DNA from: CALAZP01 sp964410725
GTDB taxonomy: Bacteria > Bacteroidota > Bacteroidia > Chitinophagales > Saprospiraceae
Length of the DNA: 47,745 nt
NCBI GenBank assembly: GCA_964410725.1
Contig: CAYPID010000015.1
Coordinates: 1-47,745, forward strand
Reading direction: 5' to 3'
A model generated the notes under the pieces. It worked only from the letters and a program-made list of their open reading frames with translations, searched no databases and was not told the DNA's origin. The position numbers and the translations under genes are program-made. Below are positions 41,284 to 47,745 of this stretch, piece after piece; within the stretch, counting starts at the first letter, position 1; each line of letters starts with the position of its first letter.

Positions 41284-41316
41284 CAAACCTAATAATTATT
41301 TCATTAGTATCACAAA
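41284..41316 (-). promoter_or_regulatory. Promoter of the attenuated aromatic operon
   Basis: On the minus strand TTTG (41316-41313), 21 bases, and a perfect -7 TAGGTTTG (41291-41284). The start point falls near 41279, about 12 bases before the leader-peptide ATG. Confidence 0.72.
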
Positions 41317-41352
41317 TAATTTTCAACTAATTTTATCCATCAAAGAGTAAAT

Positions 41353-42240
41353 ATGCGACTATCAACCATAATTAGCACATTTGGAGTTTTTATAACCTTC
41401 AATCTGATCGGACAAATACCTTCCTCCGCTATATACTTAGTTCAGCCTTCCGGGGTTCATTCCAATACCCTCACCTACGAACACCCCAAATACCTCACTA
41501 ATTATAATCCCAATGGATATAACAACCATCCTTTTTTCAAAGATGACGACCGGTTAATTATTTCCTCCAAAATGCCCAGCGAGGCAGAACCTGATTTATA
41601 CGAACTCAATACCACAACTGAAACTTTAAAAAAACTAACGCAAACTGTTTCAGGAGAATACTCTGTTGCCCAAATCCCCAATTCCGATAAGTTGACCTTT
41701 ATCAGACAAGAAAATTATGAAGGAGAAACCTTAATAAGAGTATGGCAATTCCCAAACGAGAATTCAGGACGCGGAGAACCCCTTTTCCCGCACCTTACTA
41801 ATACAGGATATCATAGTTGGTTAGATTCTAATCGAATTGTTCTGTTTATGGTAGAGGGATCCAATCGATTAGTCCTCACAGACCGAGAGGGGTTAAACCT
41901 TACTACCATCACTGAATATCCCGGCAGATGCTTTAAAGTTTTGCCGAATGGCAACCTGATTTATTCCTCTGAAATCCCCAATGAAGGCCCCTTGCTTAAA
42001 GTATACAATCCCAACACCAATACAAGCTTTTCATTAACCCAACCCATTGGTGAAACCCAAGACTTTGAAGTGGCAGATGAAAGTATTATCATGGCCAATG
42101 GCAAAAAGATTTTTAAGTTGAATTGGACTCAAACCTCCCCAGTATGGGAGGAATACACCAATTTAGACTGGTTGCCAGGAAATAAAATTACTAGAATTGC
42201 TCTTTCCCAAAAAGGTCAACTAGCGATTGTAATCGAATAA
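41353..42240 (+). CDS. Exported TolB/PD40-like propeller protein of unknown role
   Basis: A 295-residue exported protein. It has a signal peptide (about 1-21, MRLSTIISTFGVFITFNLIG), then repeating blades of the PD40/WD40-like type: NHPFFKDDDRLIISSKM...DLYELNTTTETLKKLT (about 57-97), IPNSDKLTFIRQ (107-118), SWLDSNRIVLFM (155-166) and VLPNGNLIYSS (198-208). Each has the pattern of a hydrophobic strand, a charged turn and a label of the DLYxLN kind. No enzymatic motif is visible; a ligand- or protein-binding role at the envelope is likely. It diverges from the aromatic operon (-7-like TAATTTTA lies upstream) and overlaps the converging glycosyltransferase gene by 21 bases. Confidence 0.75.
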   Translation: MRLSTIISTFGVFITFNLIGQIPSSAIYLVQPSGVHSNTLTYEHPKYLTNYNPNGYNNHPFFKDDDRLIISSKMPSEAEPDLYELNTTTETLKKLTQTVSGEYSVAQIPNSDKLTFIRQENYEGETLIRVWQFPNENSGRGEPLFPHLTNTGYHSWLDSNRIVLFMVEGSNRLVLTDREGLNLTTITEYPGRCFKVLPNGNLIYSSEIPNEGPLLKVYNPNTNTSFSLTQPIGETQDFEVADESIIMANGKKIFKLNWTQTSPVWEEYTNLDWLPGNKITRIALSQKGQLAIVIE

Positions 42241-44178
42241 TCCGTTATCTAACTTTTTCCAATTATTAATTAAAATCAAAAAATCTTGGTAGACTTGATA
42301 GTCTTTAGCATAGTTTAAATTTATCCTTTCCATTAGGGCATGCTCAACTTCTCCATCTACGCCAAGAAGACAAGAAGGATCTAAAATCCCCTCTTTTAAA
42401 ATTGGCAATCCATTGGATTCCATATTTTTCGCTCTACTGTATCCTACCCAAGACTTTTGGCCAATAAGTACTTCCAAAATATTTTTAAAAAATTGAAGAG
42501 GGTGTCTCATTCGAAAACTTAATACAGGGGATACCAAGAGTATTAAAATGGCAAAAACAAAATCAAAAATTCTTTTTATTCGCCGTTGAACAGGCTGTTG
42601 AATTTGGAAGTCTAACTTCAAGGTAAACAAATCCGCAAGGGAGTTTTTGGAGTGACTTCCTATGATTTCACTACCGTCCTTGGGGAAAAGCCTGAACCTT
42701 ATCTCCTCTTTTCCCAAACGAGTCATCGTTTGAATCATTTCAGAAGCCGACCAATCGTCAGCAGAAAATATAATATCCGTAATACAATCCGTCTTGATCT
42801 TTTCGGGAAATTGATTTGTATTTTGCCACCTCCCAAAGTACTCATACTTCCAACCTGCACCATTCAGAATATGAATCGCCTTTTTTTCGTTTTCCTCACT
42901 TCCCGCAAAAATTACTCGCGGCCTTTTACCCCCTTTGGTCAATTTTGGTTGTTTAAAAATGAAGGCTTTTACCTTCGGTAAAAACCAACCTAACCACAAG
43001 GACAAGGCTACTCCAAAAATTACCAACATCCTGCTATTTCTAAGCTCTATCGGTAAAAATCCATACATAAATCCAATTAATAAACTCCCCAATATCCAAC
43101 CCCTTAATAAGGCATTTGAAGGGACCTTTGAATCGTATAAACCACACAAATAATAAGAAATACTCCAAACCCCTGCATACAAAGGCGAATTAATAGTATC
43201 AAAAGATGTGTCGTAGTAGTTGGAATCTTTGAAATAGAAAGCTGCCCACCAATTTTTTAGGACAATTAGGCCTAAAAAAGTTCCCAAAAAATGAGTGGTC
43301 GGAAAAAAAATTTTCTTGATATAAAGGGCAATAGCTGAAGAAATAGCCTTTGCATAAATAGCCACCTTTAATAGCAAAACTAAACCCTCTTTCCCCTTTC
43401 CCCGGTAATGCTTTTCAGCAAATATTATCATGGCTTGATAAAAAATTCGAACATAATTGAGGGTCCCCTTTTTGGTACTTTCCCCCTTGTAATGAACTAT
43501 AGTGGTTGTAGGCAGATAATCAACTGAGAATCCAGCTTTTTTTATTCTATATGAAAGATCAATATCCTCCCCGTACATAAAAAAAGATTCATCCAAATAC
43601 CCAACTTGGTCTAATACCTTTTTTGAAAGGAACATGAAAGCCCCAGGTAATACATCAACTGGAGCAATCTTATCTGCAGAGAGATTTCCCAGGTAGTAGG
43701 CGTTAAATAAGCTGCTTTTGGGGAAGATTTTAGACCATCCAACCATTTTAAAAAAAGCGGTCCTCGGTGAGGGAAATCCCCTCTTAGATTCTGGCAAATA
43801 TCTCCCAGTTCCATCAATCATTTTTACGCCAACCGCACCGGTCAATGGATGCGCTTCCATGTACGACAAACAAGTTGTGAGGGTCTGCTCCTCGAGTAAT
43901 GTGTCCGGATTGAGGAGAAGAACATACTTACCCCTTGCCCTTTTTATGGCTTGATTATTCGCCTTTGAAAAACCTACATTGGTTGGATTGACCAATAGGT
44001 TAATATGAGGAAATAGGTTTTGTACCATAACAACAGATCCATCAACAGAACAATTATCCACTACCCAAATTTCACAATTTAGTGGACCCGAAGCTTTAAG
44101 AACGGAATTCAAACAAGGTTCTAAAAAATGCCTAACGTTGTAATTTACGATAATAACGCTTATGTCAACTTCCCTCAC
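42220..44178 (-). CDS. GT2 glycosyltransferase fused to a degenerate WbaP-like sugar-phosphate transferase
   Basis: A 652-residue membrane protein. Residues 1-260 are a family-2 (GT-A) glycosyltransferase: VDISVIIVNYNVRHFL at the start, VVDNCSVDGS, LLLNPDT (88-94) in the DxD position and FFMYGEDIDLSYRIKKAG (199-216). Then come four or five helices (about 290-402), a Rossmann-like segment (RVIFAGSEENEKKAI, about 421-435) and RRIKRIFDFVFAILILLVSPVL (532-553), as in the membrane anchor of polyisoprenyl-phosphate hexose-1-phosphate transferases. After that, FFKNILEVLIGQKSWVGY (563-580) matches that family's C-terminal LPQ...GxMSxVGP part, so the catalytic stretch between anchor and this part looks deleted. 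It starts at a GTG that overlaps the recR stop (GTGA), so the two are coupled. Confidence 0.8.
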   Translation of the reverse strand: MREVDISVIIVNYNVRHFLEPCLNSVLKASGPLNCEIWVVDNCSVDGSVVMVQNLFPHINLLVNPTNVGFSKANNQAIKRARGKYVLLLNPDTLLEEQTLTTCLSYMEAHPLTGAVGVKMIDGTGRYLPESKRGFPSPRTAFFKMVGWSKIFPKSSLFNAYYLGNLSADKIAPVDVLPGAFMFLSKKVLDQVGYLDESFFMYGEDIDLSYRIKKAGFSVDYLPTTTIVHYKGESTKKGTLNYVRIFYQAMIIFAEKHYRGKGKEGLVLLLKVAIYAKAISSAIALYIKKIFFPTTHFLGTFLGLIVLKNWWAAFYFKDSNYYDTSFDTINSPLYAGVWSISYYLCGLYDSKVPSNALLRGWILGSLLIGFMYGFLPIELRNSRMLVIFGVALSLWLGWFLPKVKAFIFKQPKLTKGGKRPRVIFAGSEENEKKAIHILNGAGWKYEYFGRWQNTNQFPEKIKTDCITDIIFSADDWSASEMIQTMTRLGKEEIRFRLFPKDGSEIIGSHSKNSLADLFTLKLDFQIQQPVQRRIKRIFDFVFAILILLVSPVLSFRMRHPLQFFKNILEVLIGQKSWVGYSRAKNMESNGLPILKEGILDPSCLLGVDGEVEHALMERINLNYAKDYQVYQDFLILINNWKKLDNGLFDYNR

Positions 44179-44786
44179 AGGTTCGCTTTATATGGCAATC
44201 TCGCTACAATGGAACGTCCTAAAGTCAATTCATCTGCATATTCCAACTCGCCTCCAAAGGAAACTCCTCTTGCAATGGTTGAAATCGAAACTCCAAAAGG
44301 TTCTAATTGTCTGGAAATATAAAAAATGGTAGTCTCCCCCTCAATAGTTGGACTTACAGCCATTATCAATTCTTGAATGGATTCTTTTTGGACCCTTTCT
44401 TGCAAGGCGTCAATGGTCAATTGTTCAGGACCTATCCCATCAATAGGCGAAATAATTCCTCCTAGGACATGATATCTTCCATTGTATTGTCCCGTTTCCT
44501 CAATAGCCATAACGTCCCTAATGGACTCTACCACACACAATATTTGACGGTCTCTAGATTCATCAGCACAAATCTGACAAATACTATCATCTGAAAGATT
44601 GAAGCAGTAAGTACATTTTTTTACCTTTTCAGCCATAGCGATAAGCGCATTGGCTAGGGTTTTCACCTTTTCCTGGTCTTGTTTGAGAAGATACAAAGCC
44701 AATCTAAGTGCCGTCTTTTTTCCTATGGTAGGTAGTCCGCTTAATGCTTCCACTGCCTGTTCCAATAACCTAGAAGAAAATTTCAT
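44175..44786 (-). CDS. recR: Recombination protein RecR
   Basis: A 203-residue RecR, of full length. It forms the RecFOR mediator that loads RecA at gaps. The N-terminal helix-hairpin-helix is LSGLPTIGKKTALRLALYLL (15-34), the C4 zinc finger is CTYC...CQIC (58-73), and the Toprim domain has CVVESIRD (83-91) with the conserved Glu and HVLGGIISP. The -7 promoter element ends 4 bases before the ATG, so the message is nearly leaderless. The downstream glycosyltransferase overlaps it by 4 bases. Confidence 0.95.
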   Translation of the reverse strand: MKFSSRLLEQAVEALSGLPTIGKKTALRLALYLLKQDQEKVKTLANALIAMAEKVKKCTYCFNLSDDSICQICADESRDRQILCVVESIRDVMAIEETGQYNGRYHVLGGIISPIDGIGPEQLTIDALQERVQKESIQELIMAVSPTIEGETTIFYISRQLEPFGVSISTIARGVSFGGELEYADELTLGRSIVARLPYKANL

Positions 44787-44790
44787 AAGT

Positions 44791-44798
44791 CAAATTTA
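44791..44798 (-). promoter_or_regulatory. -7 promoter element at recR, giving a near-leaderless mRNA
   Basis: On the minus strand TAAATTTG (44798-44791) is a perfect -7 element followed by ACTT and then the recR ATG at 44786. The start of transcription would be within a few bases of the start codon. No clear TTTG lies at -33. Confidence 0.45.
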
Positions 44799-44892
44799 GT
44801 AATAACACCTTTTTTTTTCATTTTTGCCATCGAAAGTTTGAGGAATAAAAACTCATTTTGAATAAGCTTGTTTACAAACAAAATAAATAATT

Positions 44893-46146
44893 ATGGCAGA
44901 AGTCATTCGAATGCCCCGCATGAGTGACACCATGGAAGAGGGTAACATAGTCGGTTGGTTGAAAAATGAAGGTGATCAGGTTGAATCTGGTGAGACTTTA
45001 GCAGAAGTAGAAACCGACAAAGCAACCATGGAGTTGGACAGTTTCACGGATGGTGTTTTACTTCATATTGCAGTAAAAGAGGGACCGGTCCCCATCGATG
45101 GTGTTATTGCCGTGATAGGTGAAGAGGGAGAAGACTGGAAAGCCGCCATCGAGTCTGCAGGTTCTACAACTTCATCAGCAACGGAAACACCAACAGCACA
45201 AGAAGTGCCTACCGCTGCGGTTCAGGAACAAACCATTCCTTCTACTGCCCCTTCAAATTCTGATCAGCGGGTGAAAGCCTCTCCCCTTGCTAAATCAATC
45301 GCCAAAGAAGTCGGTATTGATTTAACTTCGTTAAAAGGGAGCGGCGATTCTGGCCGAATTGTTAGAAAAGATGTAGAAGCTGCTCTAAGCCAGGGATCTC
45401 CGTCAGCTAATACCCCAGTTTCCGCAACAGCCACCCCACCAATATCTATTAATCAAAGCTTTTCCGCTGCTCCTGAGGATAAAGCAATTTCCCAGATGAG
45501 GAAAACCATCGCCAGAAGATTAAGCGAAAGCAAATTTTCTGCCCCTCATTTTTATTTATCCATAACCGTCAATATGGATAAGGCTATAAGCACCAGAAAA
45601 AGTATCAATGAGATGGCCGACGTAAAGGTTTCTTTTAATGATATGGTAATTAAAGCAGTGGCTGCAGCTCTTAAATTACACCCTGCTATCAATTCTTCTT
45701 GGCTAGGAGATAAAATTAGATATCATAACGAAGTAAATATCGGTGTTGCAGTAGCAGTAGAAGATGGTTTATTAGTACCCGTAATTAGAAATACGGATAC
45801 AAAAACTCTTACACAAATTAATGCCGAGGTTAAATACTTTGCTGGAAAAGCCAAGGACAAAAAACTACAACCCGATGAGATGAGTGGTAATACTTTTACC
45901 ATATCTAATTTGGGTATGTTTGGCATAGATGAATTTACCGCAATAATTAATCCACCAGATGCATGTATTTTAGCCGTTGGCGGTATCAAATCAGTACCAG
46001 TTGTTAAAAACGGCACCATAGTTCCTGGCAATGAAATGAAACTTAACCTTTCCTGTGACCATAGAGTTGTAGATGGCGCAACAGGTGCCCAATTCTTAAA
46101 TACAGTAAAAAGTATGCTGGAAGACCCTATCAGAATGATCGTTTGA
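44893..46146 (+). CDS. Pyruvate dehydrogenase complex E2, dihydrolipoyl acetyltransferase
   Basis: A 417-residue E2 acyltransferase that takes the acetyl group from E1 to CoA. It has one lipoyl domain (1-80, lipoyl lysine K43 in ETDKATMEL), an Ala/Thr/Pro-rich hinge (about 85-130), a peripheral-subunit binding domain (VKASPLAKSIAKEVGIDL, about 134-168), a second hinge, and the catalytic domain (about 195-417), with the active-site DHRVVDG (His 390, Asp 394). The start ATG MAEVIRMPRMSDTMEEG is the family's. The TM-EEG lipoyl style and the length fit pyruvate E2 in Bacteroidota. Fused E1 in this window is a possible partner. It is coupled to the next gene by TGATG. Confidence 0.93.
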   Translation: MAEVIRMPRMSDTMEEGNIVGWLKNEGDQVESGETLAEVETDKATMELDSFTDGVLLHIAVKEGPVPIDGVIAVIGEEGEDWKAAIESAGSTTSSATETPTAQEVPTAAVQEQTIPSTAPSNSDQRVKASPLAKSIAKEVGIDLTSLKGSGDSGRIVRKDVEAALSQGSPSANTPVSATATPPISINQSFSAAPEDKAISQMRKTIARRLSESKFSAPHFYLSITVNMDKAISTRKSINEMADVKVSFNDMVIKAVAAALKLHPAINSSWLGDKIRYHNEVNIGVAVAVEDGLLVPVIRNTDTKTLTQINAEVKYFAGKAKDKKLQPDEMSGNTFTISNLGMFGIDEFTAIINPPDACILAVGGIKSVPVVKNGTIVPGNEMKLNLSCDHRVVDGATGAQFLNTVKSMLEDPIRMIV

Positions 46147-46514
46147 TGAATTCAAAAAAAACATTAGTTCTAGGTGCTTCCCCAAATCCCGATCGAGCAG
46201 CTTTTCAAGCAGTTGCTCGATTGGTTAAAAACAATCACGAAGTCATTCCATTCGGAATCAGAAAAGGGAATGTGGAGGGGATTCCAATCATTAATGAACT
46301 ACCAGCCCAAATTGAAAATTTAGATACCGTTACTCTTTATATTAACCCCACTGCACAAGAGAACTATAGATCGTACCTCCTCAAATTAAAGCCTAAGCGG
46401 GTAATCTTTAATCCTGGAACGGAAAACAAAAATTTAGCACAAGAACTCAATCAAAATGGGATTGAAACCCTTTTTGCTTGCACTTTGGTAATGCTGTCGC
46501 TTAAAAATTATTAA
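46146..46514 (+). CDS. CoA-binding domain protein (YccU-like)
   Basis: A 122-residue protein of the CoA-binding-2/YccU family. The Rossmann glycine segment is LVLGASPNPDRAAF (7-20), and FGIRKGNVEGIPI (40-52) and RVIFNPGTENK (about 89-99) are family marks. It is thought to bind CoA or a nucleotide, but no function is proven. Its ATG overlaps the E2 stop by one base (TGATG), so it is translationally coupled to E2, which fits a CoA-related job. The open frame extends one codon earlier to a TTG, an unlikely start. Its 3' end overlaps the converging NqrM-like gene by 4 bases. Confidence 0.85.
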   Translation: MNSKKTLVLGASPNPDRAAFQAVARLVKNNHEVIPFGIRKGNVEGIPIINELPAQIENLDTVTLYINPTAQENYRSYLLKLKPKRVIFNPGTENKNLAQELNQNGIETLFACTLVMLSLKNY

Positions 46515-46717
46515 ACTTTCGGCATCTCCTCTCTACACTCTTCCCCTGGTTTGCTACCGCAAACTGTACACTCTCCTATATTATTTTTTAACATTGGATT
46601 ATTAGTTGCACAAGTCCCTCTAAACTCATTTCCAGTAAAGACATGGCGGATGTTAATAAGTAGAAAAGAAATTCCAAAAAATCCAAAAACAATCGATAAA
46701 ACGTATAAAAATTCCAT
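46511..46717 (-). CDS. Small NqrM-like membrane protein with cysteine cluster
   Basis: A 68-residue protein with an N-terminal membrane helix (about 3-22, FLYVLSIVFGFFGISFLLIN) and four cysteines in FRGTCATNN (32-40), ECTVCGS (49-55) and GEECRE (58-63). This order, a single helix, G-T/S-C and CxxC, resembles NqrM (formerly DUF539), which helps insert iron into Na+-NQR. No nqr genes are in the window, so the assignment is by shape only. It has its own -7 element. Confidence 0.65.
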   Translation of the reverse strand: MEFLYVLSIVFGFFGISFLLINIRHVFTGNEFRGTCATNNPMLKNNIGECTVCGSKPGEECREEMPKV

Positions 46718-46718
46718 T

Positions 46719-46726
46719 TACTTTTG
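46719..46726 (+). promoter_or_regulatory. -7 promoter element of mazG
   Basis: TACTTTTG is a perfect element 37 bases before the mazG ATG. It begins two bases past the start codon of the divergent NqrM-like gene. Confidence 0.45.
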
Positions 46727-46738
46727 ATTTATAAAATG

Positions 46739-46746
46739 CAAAAATA
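46739..46746 (-). promoter_or_regulatory. -7 promoter element of the NqrM-like gene
   Basis: On the minus strand TATTTTTG (46746-46739) is a perfect element 21 bases before the ATG at 46717. It faces the mazG element, and the two transcripts would overlap at their 5' ends. Confidence 0.45.
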
Positions 46747-46763
46747 ACCCTAATGGTTGTCTT

Positions 46764-47519
46764 ATGGAAAAAAAATTAAAAGCCTTTAAGCGATTGCTAA
46801 AAATAATGAAAACTTTAAGGGAAGAATGCCCTTGGGACCAATCCCAAACCTTCGAATCTCTTAGGACACTTACTATAGAAGAAACTTATGAATTAGGGGA
46901 AGCCATTCTCAATCAAGATCACCAAGAGGTTAAAGAGGAATTAGGAGATTTGTTTATGCATTTGGTATTCTACAGCATCATTGCAGAAGAAACTGGAGAA
47001 TTTGACGTCAGTGAAATCTTAAATGATGTTTGCGAAAAACTTATCAGAAGACACCCACACATTTATGGTGAAAGATTTTATGAAAGTGCTCAAGAGGTAA
47101 GCGGCAATTGGGAAAAAATAAAATTACAATCCGGAAAAAAATCAGTTCTGGAAGGAGTTCCTTTAGGCTTACCCGCATTGGTGAAAGCCTATCGGCTTCA
47201 GGATAAGACCGCTCAAGTGGGCTTTGAATGGAAAACCCCAGAAGATGTTTGGAAAAAAGTGGAAGAAGAAATAGCTGAATTGAAAGAGGCCATTCTTCAA
47301 GGTAATCAACAAAAGATAGAAGAGGAATATGGAGACGTTCTTTTCTCCATGGTTAATTATGGAAGATTTTTAAAGGTAGACCCTGAAAATGCGCTGGAGC
47401 GAATTAATAAAAAATTTAAAAAAAGATTTGAATTTATCGAAACCCATTCGGATAAACCTATCTTTGAAATGACCTTAGAAGAGATGGATGTGCTTTGGCA
47501 ATTGGCCAAAAAACAATGA
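46764..47519 (+). CDS. mazG: Nucleoside triphosphate pyrophosphohydrolase MazG
   Basis: A 251-residue MazG with the two tandem all-alpha domains of the full-length enzyme. It hydrolyses NTPs and dNTPs to NMPs and pyrophosphate, as house-cleaning and in starvation control. Domain 1 has EETYELGEAI (39-48) with KEELGDLFMHLVF (57-69), the ExxE...ExxD metal site. Domain 2 has EEEIAELKEAI with EEEYGDVLFSMVNYGRF in the last third. The motif CPWDQSQTFESLRTLTIEE (22-40) is typical. All metal ligands are present in both domains. It is the second MazG-superfamily gene here, after 23069-23545. Confidence 0.95.
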   Translation: MEKKLKAFKRLLKIMKTLREECPWDQSQTFESLRTLTIEETYELGEAILNQDHQEVKEELGDLFMHLVFYSIIAEETGEFDVSEILNDVCEKLIRRHPHIYGERFYESAQEVSGNWEKIKLQSGKKSVLEGVPLGLPALVKAYRLQDKTAQVGFEWKTPEDVWKKVEEEIAELKEAILQGNQQKIEEEYGDVLFSMVNYGRFLKVDPENALERINKKFKKRFEFIETHSDKPIFEMTLEEMDVLWQLAKKQ

Positions 47520-47536
47520 GAATACAAAAGAATTTT

Positions 47537-47544
47537 TAACTTTG
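47537..47544 (+). promoter_or_regulatory. -7 promoter element of the BFN-domain gene
   Basis: TAACTTTG is a perfect element 47 bases before the ATG at 47592. No good -33 TTTG is at the normal distance. Confidence 0.45.
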
Positions 47545-47591
47545 AACCAACTGGTCTTGTTAAAGGATACAGAAATATACTTATTTGATTA

Positions 47592-47745
47592 ATGAAAAAA
47601 CTTGCTCTTGAGATTGTGGCTTTATCCCATAGCGTGACACAATCTCATAATTATGCCGTGGTACTTGGTGAAATTGAAGGCAACAGAAGATTGCCCATAG
47701 TTATTGGTAGTTTCGAAGCACAAGCCATTGCTGTTTCCATGGAGG
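47592..47745 (+). CDS. Bifunctional nuclease domain protein, partial
   Basis: The first 51 codons of a gene cut by the window end. The N-terminus is KKLALEIVALSHSVTQSH, then YAVVLGEIEG, RRLPIVIGSFEAQAIAVSME. The pattern LPIVIG..EAQAIA is the mark of the bifunctional nuclease (BFN, DUF151) domain, found in Bacteroidota as a ~200-residue protein. BFN domains have been reported with DNase and RNase activity. The start ATG follows an AT-rich leader and a perfect -7 element. Confidence 0.85.
   Translation, partial: MKKLALEIVALSHSVTQSHNYAVVLGEIEGNRRLPIVIGSFEAQAIAVSME

Noticed and set aside
41323..41340. Short frame ATG GAT AAA ATT AGT TGA upstream of the pheA leader
   Set aside because: It lies upstream of the predicted transcription start, so it would not be in the message; the Phe/Tyr-rich frame at 41266 is the leader.
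1..47745. CRISPR arrays, tRNA or rRNA genes, insertion sequences, prophage
   Set aside because: None of their marks (regular direct repeats, cloverleaf with CCA-type ends, transposase or phage proteins) was seen on either strand.

Overview
The window looks like a stretch of ordinary chromosome from a member of the Bacteroidota, probably of the order Cytophagales. The evidence is the AT-rich sequence, the absence of Shine-Dalgarno-type starts, and many copies of the Bacteroidota promoter -7 element TAnnTTTG (often with TTTG or TTG about 19-23 bases upstream). The gene content agrees: fused E1 alpha/beta dehydrogenase, DUF1573 protein, Bacteroidota-type arginine decarboxylase, a 3-coathanger-stack-like protein, and a DAHP synthase/chorismate mutase in a pheA-aminotransferase-tyrA operon. 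I see no rRNA, tRNA, CRISPR array, insertion sequence or prophage. The genus assignment is inference.

Layout. 1-3.3 kb: two facing terminators, a DUF1573 protein, then a fused 2-oxoacid dehydrogenase E1 followed by tex. 5.4-11.8 kb (minus): SNF2 helicase and pyruvate carboxylase. 11.9-17.2 kb: the methionine locus. On the minus strand a SAM-I riboswitch precedes metY, metX and a 2-hydroxyacid dehydrogenase; diverging on the plus strand are an OsmC protein and metZ. 17.3-23.5 kb: an unknown protein, an OPT transporter, two convergent M28 peptidases and a MazG-like protein. 23.6-32.6 kb: arginine decarboxylase, glycogen phosphorylase, a small exported protein, two methyltransferases, queA, an exported hydrolase and an RRM protein. 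32.6-36.3 kb: a sigma factor with a membrane-anchored partner, facing two tandem membrane proteins with Kelch-like ectodomains. 36.3-41.3 kb (minus): an aromatic amino-acid operon. 41.4-47.7 kb: an exported propeller-like protein, an unusual glycosyltransferase fusion, recR, pyruvate dehydrogenase E2, a CoA-binding protein, a NqrM-like protein, mazG and the start of a bifunctional-nuclease-domain gene.

The most striking findings are regulatory. Upstream of pheA is a complete classical attenuator: a promoter, a 21-residue leader peptide with seven consecutive Tyr/Phe codons, a pause hairpin, an antiterminator helix and a GAAA-capped terminator with nine U. It would tie expression of pheA, the aminotransferase, tyrA and DAHP synthase/chorismate mutase to charging of tRNA-Phe and tRNA-Tyr. 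The metYX transcript instead reads S-adenosylmethionine directly through a SAM-I aptamer with a 9-bp P1. The arginine decarboxylase TTG start overlaps a minimal AUG-CGU-UGA frame. recR and one methyltransferase appear to have nearly leaderless transcripts.

The least understood block is 32.6-36.3 kb. A sigma factor and a small membrane protein face two paralogous proteins with a signal peptide, a Kelch-like ectodomain, one membrane helix and a conserved basic cytoplasmic tail. This may be an undescribed envelope-signalling module, but that is inference from architecture and position only.
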